Of a stretch of 64,000 nt of DNA, positions 10,461-24,000 are shown one piece after another. Position numbers and translations under genes: made by a program. Positions within the stretch are counted from its first letter, which is position 1; each line of letters starts with the position of its first letter. The notes under the pieces are model-generated. The model saw only the letters and a program-made list of their open reading frames with translations, searched no databases and was not told where the DNA came from. Source of the stretch: Plasmopara viticola (Eukaryota; Oomycota; Peronosporomycetes; Peronosporales; Peronosporaceae); NCBI GenBank assembly GCA_001695595.3, contig MBPM02000098.1:1-64000 (forward strand). Reading direction: 5' to 3'.

Positions 10461-11435
10461 TTAATTCATTGCAGCTTCTAACTTTGCAAAAAACTGTTCC
10501 TGCATAAGCCGGGCCTCGCGTGCTTTCTTAAAATTGCAAACATCATCAATACAGTGTTCATCAGTTAGTCATTTCACGTAGATAAACATATTAGTCTCAC
10601 CTCTGCCTGTTGCTGTTGGAAATGACTGAGTATCGCAGCGCTTCCAGCCGTTGTCTTTGCCAAGTCAATCCCATTTTCAGTCGCTCCAATCCTATCCACG
10701 TTTTCCATTTTTACATCAACATCGATGCCAGCAGGAGCGACCTCGTCAATGACAGCTGCATCTTCTGCTGAATTGTGCAGTTCTCCATGCACGCGCTCCA
10801 CTGCTTGCCTCGATTTATCAATCGTACGTCGAATTTCCCTTGCCGCATCCCGCCTTTCCTGCACCTGGGTTTTAAGCATTTGGATCACCGTCTCGCGTGC
10901 CTGGTGCGGTCGAAAGGCATTGATGAGGTTGTGTAGATTGAGGAAGAGCAACTCGACATCGTCCAGTTTCTCACTACAAAGCATCCCTGGTTTATAATAT
11001 GTCTACAATCCAAGTAAAGTGGCCTCCACTCACTTAAACATGGCCGGCTTCTTGATCAGTACGTCCACAAGCTCGATAAAGTTGGCAAGCAGTGAACAAT
11101 TGATCCTATACACCAGATCGTTAGTCGTTTTTCATTCAGTGCTTGCTGTCGGCCATTAGAAAATATTACTTTTTCATCTCCGTCTTGTAGTCAATAGGTA
11201 TACCATCGCTGTCACCGTCTTCGCCCTGGGGTGCGTACAATTTCTTGCCTGGCTGCGGTAGTAGATCGGGCACGACGTCCTGCGTACTATAGGGTGAGCC
11301 AAACATGTGGTATGTGGGCACCATAGGCTCAGGTGGCAATGGACCACTTTCTGCACCATCCGCATACAAGGCAAAGAATTTAGGCGGTGCTGGAAACTCC
11401 GACACGATCTCGGGAACATCCTCCTCAACACTCAT
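10461..11435 (-). CDS. MED7: Mediator complex subunit 7, four exons
   Basis: MED7 is a middle-module subunit of Mediator, which links regulators to RNA polymerase II. Minus-strand exons 11435-11170, 11105-11034, 10973-10601 and 10526-10461 give 258 aa. Introns are 64, 60 and 74 nt (GTAATA, GTGAGT, GTGAGA donors) and phases agree. Family marks: an N-terminal FPAPPKFFALY followed by PLPPEPMVPTYHMFG and YSTQD, then after splicing INCSLLANFIELVDVLIKKP, EKLDDVELLFLNLHNLINAFRPHQARETV and a coiled-coil C-terminal region. Length is typical of the family. The third intron junction lies after QQQAE and continues KAREARLMQEQFFAKL. It is the last gene of the first gene island. Confidence 0.88.
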
Positions 11436-12617
11436 ATTTGTTTAGAACCGTCCACATTCATATAATACGTTATCTGAAAGGTATACAATATTAAAGCATT
11501 TCCTTAATTCAGTATGCCGATACAACTGCTGAATGCATACTACACAGTAGAGGGGCCAATTAAGTTCTAACAAAATGTTCCCCCGGGGTTTATTTACATA
11601 CATACAACCGCCTCTACATGAGAGCATGGTACACGGCTCTTGCTTATATGTGGTGTTACTTGTCGATTGCGGATAGAGTTGCTCTTACACTTAACGTGCC
11701 AAAGTTCTTGAAACCAGAACTCTATGGACAAACAGCCGTTTGCGGCGAAATGACATAATTTGTTAAGCTTACTAGAGAAGAATCTCGTACTGTTGCAGTA
11801 TATGATGGATTTAAAGTTTTGCACGCTTTGGCCTTGAACATTCCATGCTTCATAACAAGGGTCGTGTCCGTAAACATGGCTTGCTCGTTGTCAAGGAAAC
11901 CGTGAGCGGTGAGAACAATTTTTCAAATCTGAAGCGTCGATCGACATTATAGTTGTAAAAGAAGATTGTCCGTGTCGGAGCTTTTCGAGAACGTCAAACG
12001 ATCTTGCGTGTGTGCTCATACTCGACTTTAAAATAAGGCAGTGTGGTCGAGGCTTTTCCACTGCGAATGGTGTGAGCCATAAAGGACAGCGCTTCCCGTA
12101 AGCCGAAAATGGCTTTACAGGCAAGGTTCTCTCGATGCACGTGATATGGCCAGTTATATACTGAGCAGCACTCGTGTTGAACAGCGTTCGCTGTACATAT
12201 TGTACCGTATGATGACTAGCGGGCGATGCTATTTTAGAGTGGTACTTAACTCACTGAGTAGTGCTAGTCGTTCACGATATGTCATGCGTGACATAATTGG
12301 CCCGTGGCCGAGATATTGAGGACACCGTTGTTATGATGCGTGTGGAGTGCTATATATTTCGCTGATCGGGGGCCCTCTAATCAGCTGCAGGCCGGCCGTC
12401 AACGCTGATACGAAAATGTCGAGCCAATACATCAGCGTGCGATGATGTCGATACAAAGTCTTTTTAAGGCTGCTCGTCATAACGAAAAAAGGCGACAACT
12501 CATCGAGCTGCACAGGTCAACTCATTTTAAATGGGGTGGTCATGGGTTTTTTTTAATTTAAGTACATACCTTTCAAATGGAGAAGACGATATATAACAGA
12601 TATGGAGCCTATAACGC
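11436..12617. other. Gene-poor stretch upstream of MED7
   Basis: Short open frames on both strands are interrupted and unlike any family I recognise. The first part should hold the MED7 promoter. The rest looks like eroded repeat sequence. Confidence 0.4.
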
Positions 12618-12900
12618 TTGGCTTTAGATAGTCGAGGTGCCCATTTCGGAGATCGAAAAATTGACGAAATTGTTCTTAGACTTAAGAATTATGTCAACTT
12701 CTCATCGATGCCGGATCGATTCGTCTATGAAAAAATGAAGGACATTGGTGCACATAGTGAATTCTCGATCCCAAAATTCATCGGACCCGTATTTTTTCTT
12801 GGTAAAGGATAAGTACCCGTTTTGAAGAGACCACCTGATAAAGGTCATTATGAACTTGACGTGGCTCTAGGAACTCAATGCTGCGTAAATCGGCCGTATC
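12618..12900 (+). pseudogene. Possible gypsy integrase C-terminal scrap
   Basis: A 64-codon frame ends in IPKFIGPVFFLGKG. The PKFIGPF-type motif opens the C-terminal part of many Ty3/gypsy integrases, and the same motif (PKFIGPFPIVKRI) occurs in the better-supported gypsy remnant at 30.4-30.7 kb. After the stop the frame is broken, and no other pol domain is visible around it. The call rests on one short motif. Confidence 0.3.
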
Positions 12901-13482
12901 TGATATAAGCGTATGGACGCTGACACATTATCTTGCTTAAATCACGAGGCAGAAGTGGCTCAAGTGCTTAAGTCACCACATTTCACGCCAATATTTTGTG
13001 CTCTAGAAGGCCTACGACTCTTGGCGCATTGTACACGCGTATACTAATCCGGAAAAACCACCATTCCGGCACGCACGCAGATACCTGATAGATATTGCGA
13101 TTTAAAAGCACATGGCGGAATTCACATTGTACAATGCACTTGACTCGATTGATATCTCATGCGAGAAAAAGACGGAGTCTTGACCGAGGTTGGCATTCTA
13201 AGCGGTATGCGTTAGGGGTAAACGTGCACAAACGTGCTTCAGTAACATATTCATACGGTCGTGCGGAACACGAAAAAAGTTTGTAGACAATCACAATCCA
13301 CTTACGAGCTATTTTTAAATGCACTCAAAGAACCGTAATGCTAATGCTGACGAGTGCATAAATATAGTGAAAGAAAGTATGGCATTGAGGCAGATTCATC
13401 GAAAGTCAAGGTATTTAAGTATCACTGAACCAAAATGATGGCGCGGTCTTGCCAATTACTCACACAAATATAGATATTTTTA
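12901..13482. other. Unassigned sequence left of the MULE
   Basis: No supported gene. Short frames only. The right edge at 13482/13483 is the boundary of the MULE terminal inverted repeat. Confidence 0.4.
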
Positions 13483-13566
13483 GGGAGCGCCTATAGCTAC
13501 ACCCCCCCCCTGCCTAGAGCTACATCCCCCTCTTTATGCTGACCAATCAAAGTACAGCTTCATACC
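13483..13566 (+). repeat. Left terminal inverted repeat of the MULE
   Basis: It pairs with 15804-15864. It has a C-run after CTACA and a second CTAGAGCTACATCCCCC, apparently a tandem copy of the tip motif CTATAGCTACACCCCCC; this makes the left repeat longer than the right. Confidence 0.85.
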
Positions 13567-13663
13567 TTCAGCCACCGTTTTTTCACAGATTTATAAGCGC
13601 CGGCAGATATTCCTGCCAAACCAATTCCTCAGATTATTTGTCATTGCTTTACCACGTAACCAC

Positions 13664-15800
13664 TATGTCGAACCTCAAAACTGTCACTTTTCCTACTTTT
13701 GAAGAGGCGAAAAGCTCTGTTAAGGCTTTTGCCAAATTGAACGGCTTTGCTGTGAGACTCAATCGCACCAAAAAGAGTAAAACAGGTGAATTAAGGAAGG
13801 TTTGGCTCGGGTGTGTTCGCAGTGATTTTACAAGAAAAAGGGTAATGTCATACGGAACACATCTACGTTAAAAACAAGCTGTCAATGGCTGGCTATTGTG
13901 GAACGCGTCTTGCAGCAATCTGGTAACTACTTATGGGACATGAATTTGATGTGTGGCGAGCATTCTGGACATGAGGCCGCCTCTGACCCCGCAGCCCATG
14001 CGGTCAACCGGACGCTAAACCCGGAGAAAGAGACTATCATTTCTACGATGACCAAAGCTGGCGCACCCCCTCGTACTATCCTTGCCACACTTCGTCAAAG
14101 GGATCCTGCCTGTCTTGTACTCAGGAAGGATATCGACAACGCAAGACAAAAGGTACCAATCTTGACTGCAATGATGCGCTCGGCGTTGTTCTGACATGAT
14201 TTATCGAATTTACTACACCAGGAAAGAAATGAAATGTTTCGGCCGAAGTCCAATTGAAGCGTTGTCAGATCAATTGGAAGCAGATAAGGTGTACTATAAA
14301 GTTAGGATGCGCACAGAAAATAGGCTTCGATGTTTGTTCATTGCGCCAAATACAGCAATCTTCGTGGCGTGAACCTTCTGTGCAAACACACTTTTCATCA
14401 TGGATTCAACATATAAAACCAATAGGTACGCTTGATAGGATCTCTCAACTGGCTGTCAAAGAAAGCTAATGATGTGGGTTCAATTCAGATACAAAATGCC
14501 GCTACTACAAACCGTTGGTGTAACGCCAACAAACCAAACGGTCTCGCTATCATTTTGTTTCTTGTCGACAGAGAGCGAAGAGGACTATATCTGGGCCTTT
14601 AACCAGTTGATTGTTTCTGCTCGATATCTAATGGGCGAAAATTAACAATAGTGGTAGACCGAGAACTTGCGCTAATTTCAGCAATTCAAACGACATTGCC
14701 GAACTCATCAGCTTTGATATGCCTGTGGCATGTCAATAAAAATAGCTAAGCAAAATGCAGAGAGCACTTTACAACGAGTAAACACTCCGAAGCATTTTTG
14801 GAAAGTGTGGTCGAGCTTGTGTCACTCCATCAATGAAGACGACTACAAAGCTTGCAGGGCCATTCAAGATACTGCTCCGGCTTCTGTTGTTACATACCTA
14901 TAGTCAACATGGTTACGACAACGCAAAAAGCATTTTATCTGGCATGGACCAGCAACGTTGCCCATTACGGGCATGCGGTCACCTCTAGAGAGCCATGCCT
15001 TTTTGAAACAGTGGATTGCGGTCGCAACATTTGACCTTAATGTTGTGTACCAAAAATTGCTGCTCGCTGGTGAATCACAGCGAGTCGAAATAAGTCAGAA
15101 GATTGCCAATGAAAGGCTGAGCTTGCCAATTCGCTTGCAAGCAGCATTTTGGTCAAGCGTCGTCCGAAAAGTGTCATCGTACGCTTTATTTAAGGTAAGA
15201 GTGTATAATCGTGTATGAACCACTTGTGCATTGTCGTGGATTGCCCCGTTATTCATTAGCTCACAATATCTGCCATTAGGCGCATGAGAAATATCAACTT
15301 GCATTAAGGTAGGTCCACAAATAGCATGCACGCATGCAGTCCATGTTTTTCAAGAACCATGGACTAACCATGCGAGTACAAGCTTCGCCGCAGACTAGGT
15401 TTCGGTTTACCGCTAGTCATTGCGGATTTTGATCATCATTGGTGGCTTCAGCAATCGCAAACAATAGTCCTTCCACCGCTGCCAATTTCTACGTTCCAAG
15501 AGGAAGCGGCGCCATGCGGAAATGCCACTCTACCAAAAAAGTTAATTAACATTCAACCTAAGGTCATTGAACAACATAAGCATTCAGCAACACGGGAATC
15601 GAGTACGGTACACACTCGTGGTCGCCCTGTGGGTTCTGTTGCACAACGTTCCAGACGCCGAGAGCCATCTTCATTCGAGCATGTTGCGACATCACAAACC
15701 TCGCAAGAAAGAAGGAAGTGCCGTTATCGTCTTCGAGAAGATGGACACAACAAGCGTACCTGCCCATATCCATTAGCATCCCAACAATTGCATAACTGGC
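13664..15800 (+). pseudogene. Broken MULE transposase
   Basis: Fragments in several plus frames make up a Mutator-like transposase. The N-terminal piece starts at ATG 13664 (MSNLKTVTFPTFEEAKSSV) and reads a FAR1/WRKY-like DNA-binding region (VWLGCVRSDFTRKR) until a stop at 13871. A second piece follows at 13898-14194 (helical, ISTMTKAGAPPRTILATLRQ). The catalytic region at about 14,565-14,740 shows STESEEDYIWAFNQLI, then DRELALI and LCLWHVNKN, hallmarks of MULE DDE domains. Near 15,725 a CCHC-like end reads REDGHNKRTCP, with an expected Cys replaced. Multiple frameshifts and stops make it non-coding. Confidence 0.8.
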
Positions 15801-15803
15801 TGA

Positions 15804-15864
15804 GGATAGAAGCTGAACTTTGATTGGTCAGCATAAAGAGGGGGGTGTAGCTATAGGCGCTCCC
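15804..15864 (-). repeat. Right terminal inverted repeat of the MULE
   Basis: On the minus strand it reads GGGAGCGCCTATAGCTACAC, CCCCCTCTTTATGCTGACC and AATCAAAGTTCAGCTTCTA, closely matching the left terminus apart from the extra internal copy there. Confidence 0.88.
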
Positions 15865-18800
15865 TTTTTTAAACACCTATACTTCATTTGGTATTTGGCA
15901 TGATCAAGCAACATATTTACATTCTCCTATATTGTAATCGCAACGAGATCCACGCTAGATGGTAAGATCATAATCAAATCCCAGAAGGGCTACGAATAAG
16001 GCCAAAAAAAACTGAATTTGTTTGACAAGGCAACACTTCATGAGATCCTTACGCTTATAGAGTAATTGCGCGCAATCAATGATAGTTCAAGGCTAATAAA
16101 ACCGCTTTTTTGTTCATGACAAACAGTTACTCGCGAAGAAGTAATTTTTCGTCAAGCTCAAAGCACACATGTCATGAGATTTAGCCTTTACACACACATC
16201 AGTTATCGCTTCGAGTCTCGACGCAGTTGTCAAAATTCGCGCACAGAATGGTTTGATGGATTGCTTTTATGCGGAGGTATGACTTCAAGGTAAATAATGG
16301 ATTAAGTAAAGGTTATTTGACGCATTATCAAATCGCTCAGACTAAGTTGCAGTAGCAGCGCCGTCATACACAACCGTTTTTATACGAAGTGTGGTCAATT
16401 AGTGTTTCATGGCTCTGCTAAAAGGTCTGATAAACTAGGAGCTGATGGTCTTAGCAACGATTTGATCACTGTGATTAAAAGCAAGCTTTCGAGCTGATGA
16501 ATTTTGCCCGAATGGGGATTCATTACTTGTTGTGATAACGCATCAACCGGCAATTTACGTGAAAGGGGCACCGGATGGGTATTGCTTTCTCTTTTTATCG
16601 ATTGAAAAAAAACGCTGTGTTGAAAAACAAAGATAAACTGCTCCCATTGATATAATGAACTAATCTCATCGGCTAAAATCAAGGGGTACCGACAGTTTGT
16701 TAAAAGAGTACCGGCAATTATTTATTTTGCAAATACGATTGGCAAGAGTGTTTAAGAGATTCAATCAACATTAACTCCAAACAGAGAACGGTCTCTTTTC
16801 TACATACAAGATCAGATTCTAACACTGGCAACGCCGTTAAAATGACAACGGAAGCGCATAGTAAGTAAAATCAGCGCTAGCTCACTCAATCAAGAAAAGT
16901 TGGAAGAGGGTAGCGTCCCAGCACCATGTTAAGATCACTCGATCTCTTTGATTGATGACGCTCGCGACCGACGTCTGGTGGACGCAAATGTTGATTTGCA
17001 CCTTAGACGAATTGCCTATTTCTGCCAAGAGTTGCGCCGAGCGTTACAGCTTCGAGGTCTCCATGTCTTGTCTGACCTATTTCTAAGCCTCGACCACGTA
17101 GTTGCATGGCTCCTCGAGCAAGTCGATTGACTTGTGGCCCTCGTGAAAGAGGTTGTGGCACTTGACGCCCACAATTAAACTTTGGCCTGAAAAGTGGTTG
17201 CGCCTTTCGCGGGTGTGGCTGCCTATAACAGGCACCAACGCTCCCGCGCTCCCCTGGATCGGTCATTACAGACACTGTTCGACATAATTTCTCTACTGCG
17301 AGTGAGTACGTTAAATGATGTCAAATTCGTTAATCTATGACACACGATGACTCATTGTAGCGCTGGTGGGATTTAGTAGTAGAGGCAGCAGTATCTGTAT
17401 TTGTTGGCATTTTTTGGCATTTAACACACCAAACCTCCTGCTCAGAATTTGAGCTAGTCATCTACTGCCTTCCACTCTAAGCTTTTTCTAATATCTCGGC
17501 TTCCAGTCATGCCGTCGCACACGTGTCTTAAGCCACTAAGCATTCGCTTTCATTACGCATTGTGGAAGGGTTGGTCGTAGCAGACATCCCGGCTAGTCCT
17601 TTCTTATCAACTACAGGAGACCAATGTGGTGGGACTGACAAAAAGCGTGGTGCTGCTTTATTAATTCACCTAACGCGGCATGTAGCCAGCCAAAGCATGT
17701 GTAGAATGTACCTGGCCGTAAAAGCTACTTTTACAACAGCTGACAGTACCGTCAATTATAGTGCACATGCGGGACACGTCGGCCAGTAAAAACTGTGAGT
17801 TTATCACCGTGAAGTTGTTCATGACGCCCGCGAGTCTCGAAACATTTCCTTCTAACACAGCTACTCCCGCTAAGGAAGATAATTTTTTACACCTGTGCTA
17901 CCCACTCCGTCTTGCAAGCTTACACACTTTCTTTGTAAACTTTTGTGACCCCAGCTGGTACTTATCTGTGGAAGTATGCTAGCCACATTTGGAGCACTCT
18001 TAGAAATCCTAAATTGTGTAAGTGGCTATGCATATATGTGCGTACACGCAGGGTTTGCCGTTTGGTTAAGCTTTCGCCTAATAAAGCTGCACCACTGGCA
18101 AGTTAGCCAATCATTACGCTGCTGGTCAGTATGGATTTTACTCTGGCTTCCAAAGAACTCGACGAGCAACGATGATGATAATGGAGATTGTCTCATCCGG
18201 CCGCGGTACAAGACATGGTCACCGGTGTCGAAATCAAGCTCCGTTAGTTTACCGTGTCTGTAGACAGCATTGCTTCCCAAAGTCAGCTGAGATCTTATTT
18301 TTACAAAGAAATCTCAGAAGATGAGCTGACACTAGGCTAGAAATATCTTTAGTGGACCACTCGCAGACCAATCGTCGGAAAGAGCGAGAAAACACGCCGT
18401 TTTAAGCATATTACGCAGTGTGTTTGGGCGTCATAGCCTCTGAATCTCGAAGCTTCTAAAGTCATCACTGAATCAAATACCGAAAATAAAGCAGAGATGT
18501 CCATTGGGATGAACTTTTTAAATAAATATAAAACATTCTCTGCCTTGGACGAAGATGTAATTGATTAGCTTCTAAGGCACCTTACGTTGCGCTTCGGCTT
18601 CTAGAAAATCTCATAAATTTGGCAGGTGTTTTAATAAAGAAACTTTCAAACGTGGTAATCAGGCACAACTATAAATTCTCTACTAACCAGGGAAGCTAGA
18701 AACAAGACAATTCTCGTGTAAGACGCGAGAACTGACAGATTTACCACAGTCATAGCGATGAAACATTGATAATCGTCATTGATATATTTGAATCGTCCCC

Positions 18801-21081
18801 TGCGGTAAATAATTGCAGTAAATGATCTTGACAGGCGTCTACACGAGCATCACCAATGAAGCTTTCACTTCTTCTGGCGTGGGCAAGCTCATAATTGATC
18901 CGCGTAGAAGATTGTCGGCAAAGCACAACGGGTTCGTCAAGCTTTTTCTATAACGGAAGTTGTATTCTGCAAACTCAAATGACAGACACATGGTCACTAA
19001 TTGGGACAAATGTGAAATATTTGCAACCGTTCTCATAGATGAAGCAAGCTTTTAATAGACCAAAAAGGCTTAAGAGCCTAAAGCGCGATGTGGAAAATTT
19101 ACTAATGGCAAGTAACCCTTGCCATGAAAAGGGTAGCACCGTTGGACCGCTCTACTTTCTTATGTTCATACTTATTGAGTTGTAATAACGCAAAGTCGAT
19201 GTCATGTCGCATATAATGTCAATGACCTCTACATTGTTTGCAAATACAGGACTGAACCCACGATATACCACTACAGGTTTAGCTAATGCCTCTTAAGGTT
19301 ACAGTTCGTCAATAGCCTCACGTACGTATAGACCTCTCAGACCTACCAGACTGTCAAACCTGTGGCTCACACATTAGATTTTCAGCAAAACCATCCATTA
19401 CTAGTGGTCTATTGGAAGCCCAAAGCCTTAATTTTGTATTTGGCTAGCCGGACAATAATGTCAACGTAGGCATGTGTGCCGCCTAAGCAAAATAGTGTCA
19501 TCAGCACGTGTTCCAGCAGTCACAGCTCATAGACTAACAGCTATGGATACAAAATCATGGCAATTCGAGCACAATAAAGTCGAATGATACCCGCGGGTCT
19601 CCTATACATTCTGGCAAGCGCTGTTTTGACGATTGGAAACTCGTTTGCTGATGTCCAATAAATGTTATTTGAGCTGTCAAACACTTCTGTTTGAGCTTGC
19701 ACTAAGCGATGAGATTCATTCATCTACAGGCTGTACACCGTTTTACGTAGTGGGCTAAGATATCCCCGATTACACAAAGCGCGATCGCCACCAGGCACAA
19801 CTGACGTTGTTTTGCTTCTCCTCATAAAAGGTCCGAAGGTTAAGGCAAGAGCGACCCCCTCCGGCGCCTGATGCCAGCAATTTTTGTTGTGAAGCAGAGG
19901 CACTCTCGTAAGTGGTAACAACTTTATTGCTAGCTTGTAAAGTATTACCGTTTGACAGTGTTCGTGGAAGCCATTTGAGCGGTTGCGGCACAACTGCACA
20001 AAGGTCGCTGCGATTTGAAACTAGAAGCAACGGGCACTCCGTATATTGACCGCGGTTCTTTGTCACTTGATGAGACAAAAATTGCTTGACTCCACACCCA
20101 CACCCGAAGCTTACGTTCCCAGCACATGGCTTGGCATTATGTAGACGTCAAGGCATTCTCAAGGTAGAATGTCTACGGGTCACTAGCTGAGCAAGTTGAA
20201 TTTCAAGCTTCCGGACGCAAAAGATCTTGTATAGGGTGGTTCGTAAAACTCACAGATCTATCTAATTGCAGAACACGTTATCCTGGTGGCAACAGTGCTG
20301 GCGATCACCGAAGGGTCCCCGTACGAAATACAGCTTAACGACGCTAAGTGAATTTCTTAAGTGGAAATACAAAATGCACGATAGCAGCCGTATGGGTACG
20401 TCAAGCAATGGCTCTATTTGAATCAGGCCCTGCTCATATTAGCCGAAGTAGATTAGCAAACTTACCGGTGCAATCATCGCAACGACCGGGTCGCAATTCT
20501 TATAAAAGGTGTGGTCTTATCCTTTTTTTGGTGCGGTAGCCCCTGTGCAAGCCGCGGCAACCGTTTCGAGAGCTAGCTTGATCATTATAAATTAACCCAG
20601 CCCCGATTTGGTCATCGTAAAAAGTCAAGAGGGATGAATCATCTACTATTGGGTGCAAATTAAGTAGTTGCTGCAGGGGCCACGGGCCGTTACATCCGTC
20701 CAAACGTAGTGCATCGTCGGTGTCTAGGGCAGAACTGACAAATTTCATAATACAATGCCCATCGCAAGCTTGCACCATTTTAAATATATGACAAAGAGTT
20801 CGTATGTTTCAAAATCAGGAAGCAATGTCGTCAAGTGCTGAAAAAGCTGAAGAGAGAAGCAAGAAATTTGGCCTATCGCTTGAAATGCAATCACGTTATT
20901 GAAAATCCACAAATTTGATTGGTGGGAGGTATCTTGTGATGACTATACGTTACGATACCAACGATTATTAGAGTTATGGCGTCTGCCCGAAAATGTATAT
21001 TTGGTGCTACCATAATACAAATACGCTTAATACTTTGCAGCTCCAGATAGCTTCACGCACCAATCTTCATCATAGCTTGCG
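15865..21081. other. 5.2-kb stretch with no recognisable gene
   Basis: Open frames on both strands are all short (under about 105 codons). None shows a family motif I can name, and stops and frame changes are frequent. The pieces at 17.0-17.3 (minus) and 19.7-20.1 kb (minus) are the longest but lack recognisable domains. It resembles old, mutated repeat DNA. No rRNA or tRNA gene was seen. Confidence 0.45.
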
Positions 21082-24000
21082 TTACTTGGCTATAGTGACC
21101 AAAAGTCCATCTTGTTGGTAGAACAAGCGTGTTGCGTAGTCACCGATCGATGCACCAATGGTGCCATTGACACGCATCAGCAATCCACCTGTCAGCGTAT
21201 GAATGATGACTGCGATGGCTTCTGGGCTTATATAGCTCTGAATGTCGGCGCTCATACACTCATCAATCGATGCACGTGGACACAAGTGTACACGTCCACT
21301 GCAGTGAAAGCCTTGGCAACATGAGAAGCAGCTGTTGGTGTTTGCAGGAATAAATATCGGCTTGAATGATGCAGGAGCGAACCGAGCGAGCGATTGGGTA
21401 AAATACGTTATACACACCAATTTGCCATCATCTGCCACAGTAGCACCAAGATACGATACGATTGGTACTCACCAGGTGGTCAAAGGTAAGGTTGGTTCAA
21501 TTACTGTACGCACCTGTAACCTGGTCTTCGCATGGATAGAGCTCCAAGTCAACTTCTGTCACTGTGATACTTTCATTGAACGGATTTCGCAGCTCGAGCG
21601 AGGTCGGAAATCGCGTCAAATGAAGAAGTGACGGAATGTACAAGTGTGACGATGTGACAAGTGTCGGTGTTGCTGGAAACAGCTCTTTTAACGTCGGTAA
21701 GGTCGAGGGAATCAATAGAACCTCTAATGCAGGTTGAAGAAGATCCAGCGAGGTACTATCCGCGGAGCCTCTAATTTCAATCTGCAGACACACGGACCAC
21801 AAAATCAATGGTCAATTTGGAAATTGAAGACACGATACGTTATACAAAAAGATGAAAGAAGAAGAATATGATACCTTCTGGTCACCACCATTTGTAAAGT
21901 AGCCACACACAAAGTTCGAAAGAAATCTCTCAGCGGTGGCGAGGTCATTAGCATCTGGGTTGTATTTAAACTTTCCGCTGAGAACAGTACGTTGGCCGCA
22001 GCAATTGAGACTGAAATCGGAAATTGTGGCAGACCCCATTCGTGCTCCATCAAAGTACACATTAAGCACAAGTGAACCCAGTTTAGTCCGTACAATCGAA
22101 GGGTTCTGCACGGAAAACTTCATCGTCATCACCATCGAAGATCGTGAGCCTTGCTGAATGTCGACACTAAGAATTTTGACTGGCGGATGGCGAAAAGAAT
22201 CCATTGCGGGAATGAGCGGCTCACCTGTTACTGGAACATTGCTGAGAGCAAGCATCCCCATTCTTGTCTCAACGTCCGGGAAAGCTCCTTCATTGGAAGC
22301 ATAATTACTTGCCAGTCGCATCATGACGCTCTCATTCTTGGTGAGTAGTTTTTCAATAAAGGCAGACATTTCATGGACTTCTTCGAGACTATTAAAATTT
22401 ATGGGATAAAAATGAGTCATGTTTAAACGAAAAGCTCCATCATTCGTCTGATTAAATTCGCACGTTTCTCTATCAGATACTAATAAACCGAGGTCACCAC
22501 CATGCTCACTTTTCAAAGTAAGCGCAATGGACAGATTTGAAATTTGAAGTGGCATTTTGATCGAAGTTGGCATCTTCACCTTCGCTTTTATATCAGTTCG
22601 AACTCGCATGCGTGTATTAGTCATCGCGTTTCTCTCATCAGGTACTATCTTGTCTAATATGACATCAAGTTGATTCATGGTAATATTCTTTATCATCTTA
22701 AACTTGTCTGTGACTCCAGGAAAACTTGTTTCGATTGTCAATCCTACAAGTGCCTTTTGCATCCATACACAGCTGGCGTATTGAGTACTTGTGATAGTGA
22801 CAACAACTTGAGAGCTTTGACTCTGTAGGTAACGTGAAAAAAAGTTTGCCACCGCAGCACTCACTTGACCTGCTGCATCAGCAACTGGGTTTAAGTGGCC
22901 ATTCAATTTTAGTTCATTTCTGCCTGGGGCCAAGTTCATTGCACCATAAAGCGCTCCAAATTTTTCTCGTGGTGAGCTTAAAATTAAATCCATTGACAGA
23001 GTTCCAATGGCCACTTTGAACACGGACGGATTGTGAATTTCAATATGCGTTTCTATTGGCTCTTCATGCTCAAATGCGCTACCAGTTCCTGGCAATGAGA
23101 ACGCCTTAATTGCCACATCTTGAAAGTTGCTCATACCATTAAGCAAAGCGGTGGTGTGAAGAGGCAATCCGATAAGTTTTAGCGCTCCTATAAATCCACG
23201 GCTAGCAACATAAATACTTAAAGCACACAGCAGTACATAGCATAAAAACTTACCAAGAGCGCCGTGGCATGCCACATCCATACTACCAGCAAGAGTTAGC
23301 AAAATCTGTTTTTCGACGACAGATGTTCGAACAAAATTGCCAAATGCCTCCCCTTTATCCCCTAAACTGAGCTCCGCGAGACAGTCGACAGAAATATTGC
23401 TTTGGCCAACTAATTTTCCCTCAATAATGTCGACAAAAACCGTAGACAGAGTTCCAAGCGCCAATTTCGCACCGGTGAGACTGACATTCATGTGCACATC
23501 AGTGATTACCAATGGCGACTTCGGCCCCAGCGGACTCGTAGCTTCCACCAAAACGGCTGTGTTCAGCTGCACAATATGGTTCTCTTTGCCTTCTTCAGGG
23601 GCGTGCAAGGTTATCCCGCCAAAAAACATATTCCCGACCAATGGCTCTTTCTGTGGTGGCAACGAGCTCTTGATTGTCAAATTATTCATCGCTTCATTAA
23701 ACAAGTCCACCGAAGTAGCTCGTTTACACGTCACGACCGTCAGCTCTGCGGACACGTTGCTCAGATACTTGGAAATCAACCCGCTCATTGCTTTCGAGTT
23801 GTTGCCGAGCATTTCACCCTGTAGCTCCAGCAAGTTGTACCCTAATTGCATATCTTTTGTTGGCTGCAGCGACGCACAGTACGGATGTGAAGCTTGTCCC
23901 TCCGCAACTGGTAATTGCGTCTCTGCTGACGTTCTCAAGTGCGCCACAAGTGTCTCGGGCCCAAGTTTTGGATAATGGGCCTGGAGACATAGAGCTCCTA

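Larger units (their letters stand above)
13483..15864 (+). mobile_element. Decayed MULE-type DNA transposon with terminal inverted repeats
   Basis: The 2,382-bp element is bounded by inverted repeats. The left end (13483 on) starts GGGAGCGCCTATAGCTACAC. The right end (to 15864) is its reverse complement, and homology continues through CTCTTTATGCTGACCAATCA for about 60 bp. The left repeat carries about 23 extra bases that look like a diverged copy of its own tip. The interior encodes fragments of a Mutator-like transposase in the plus direction. Flanking DNA is AT-rich and no clean target duplication can be read (ATATTTTTA against TTTTTTAAA). All coding frames are broken, so the element is non-functional. 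Confidence 0.85.

Noticed and set aside
11891..12124. 77-codon minus-strand frame as a gene or secreted effector
   Set aside because: No signal peptide and no RXLR or other recognisable motif. It is short and isolated.
16407..20778. Several 60-103 codon open frames on both strands as genes
   Set aside because: No family motif, no splice-consistent partners and dense stops. They are what random sequence of this composition would give.
23188..23253. Second transmembrane segment (CYVLLCALSIYV) in the LEA2-like protein
   Set aside because: It coincides exactly with a 66-nt GTAAGT...TTTATAG intron. Removing it keeps the frame and joins HGALG to ALKLIGL.
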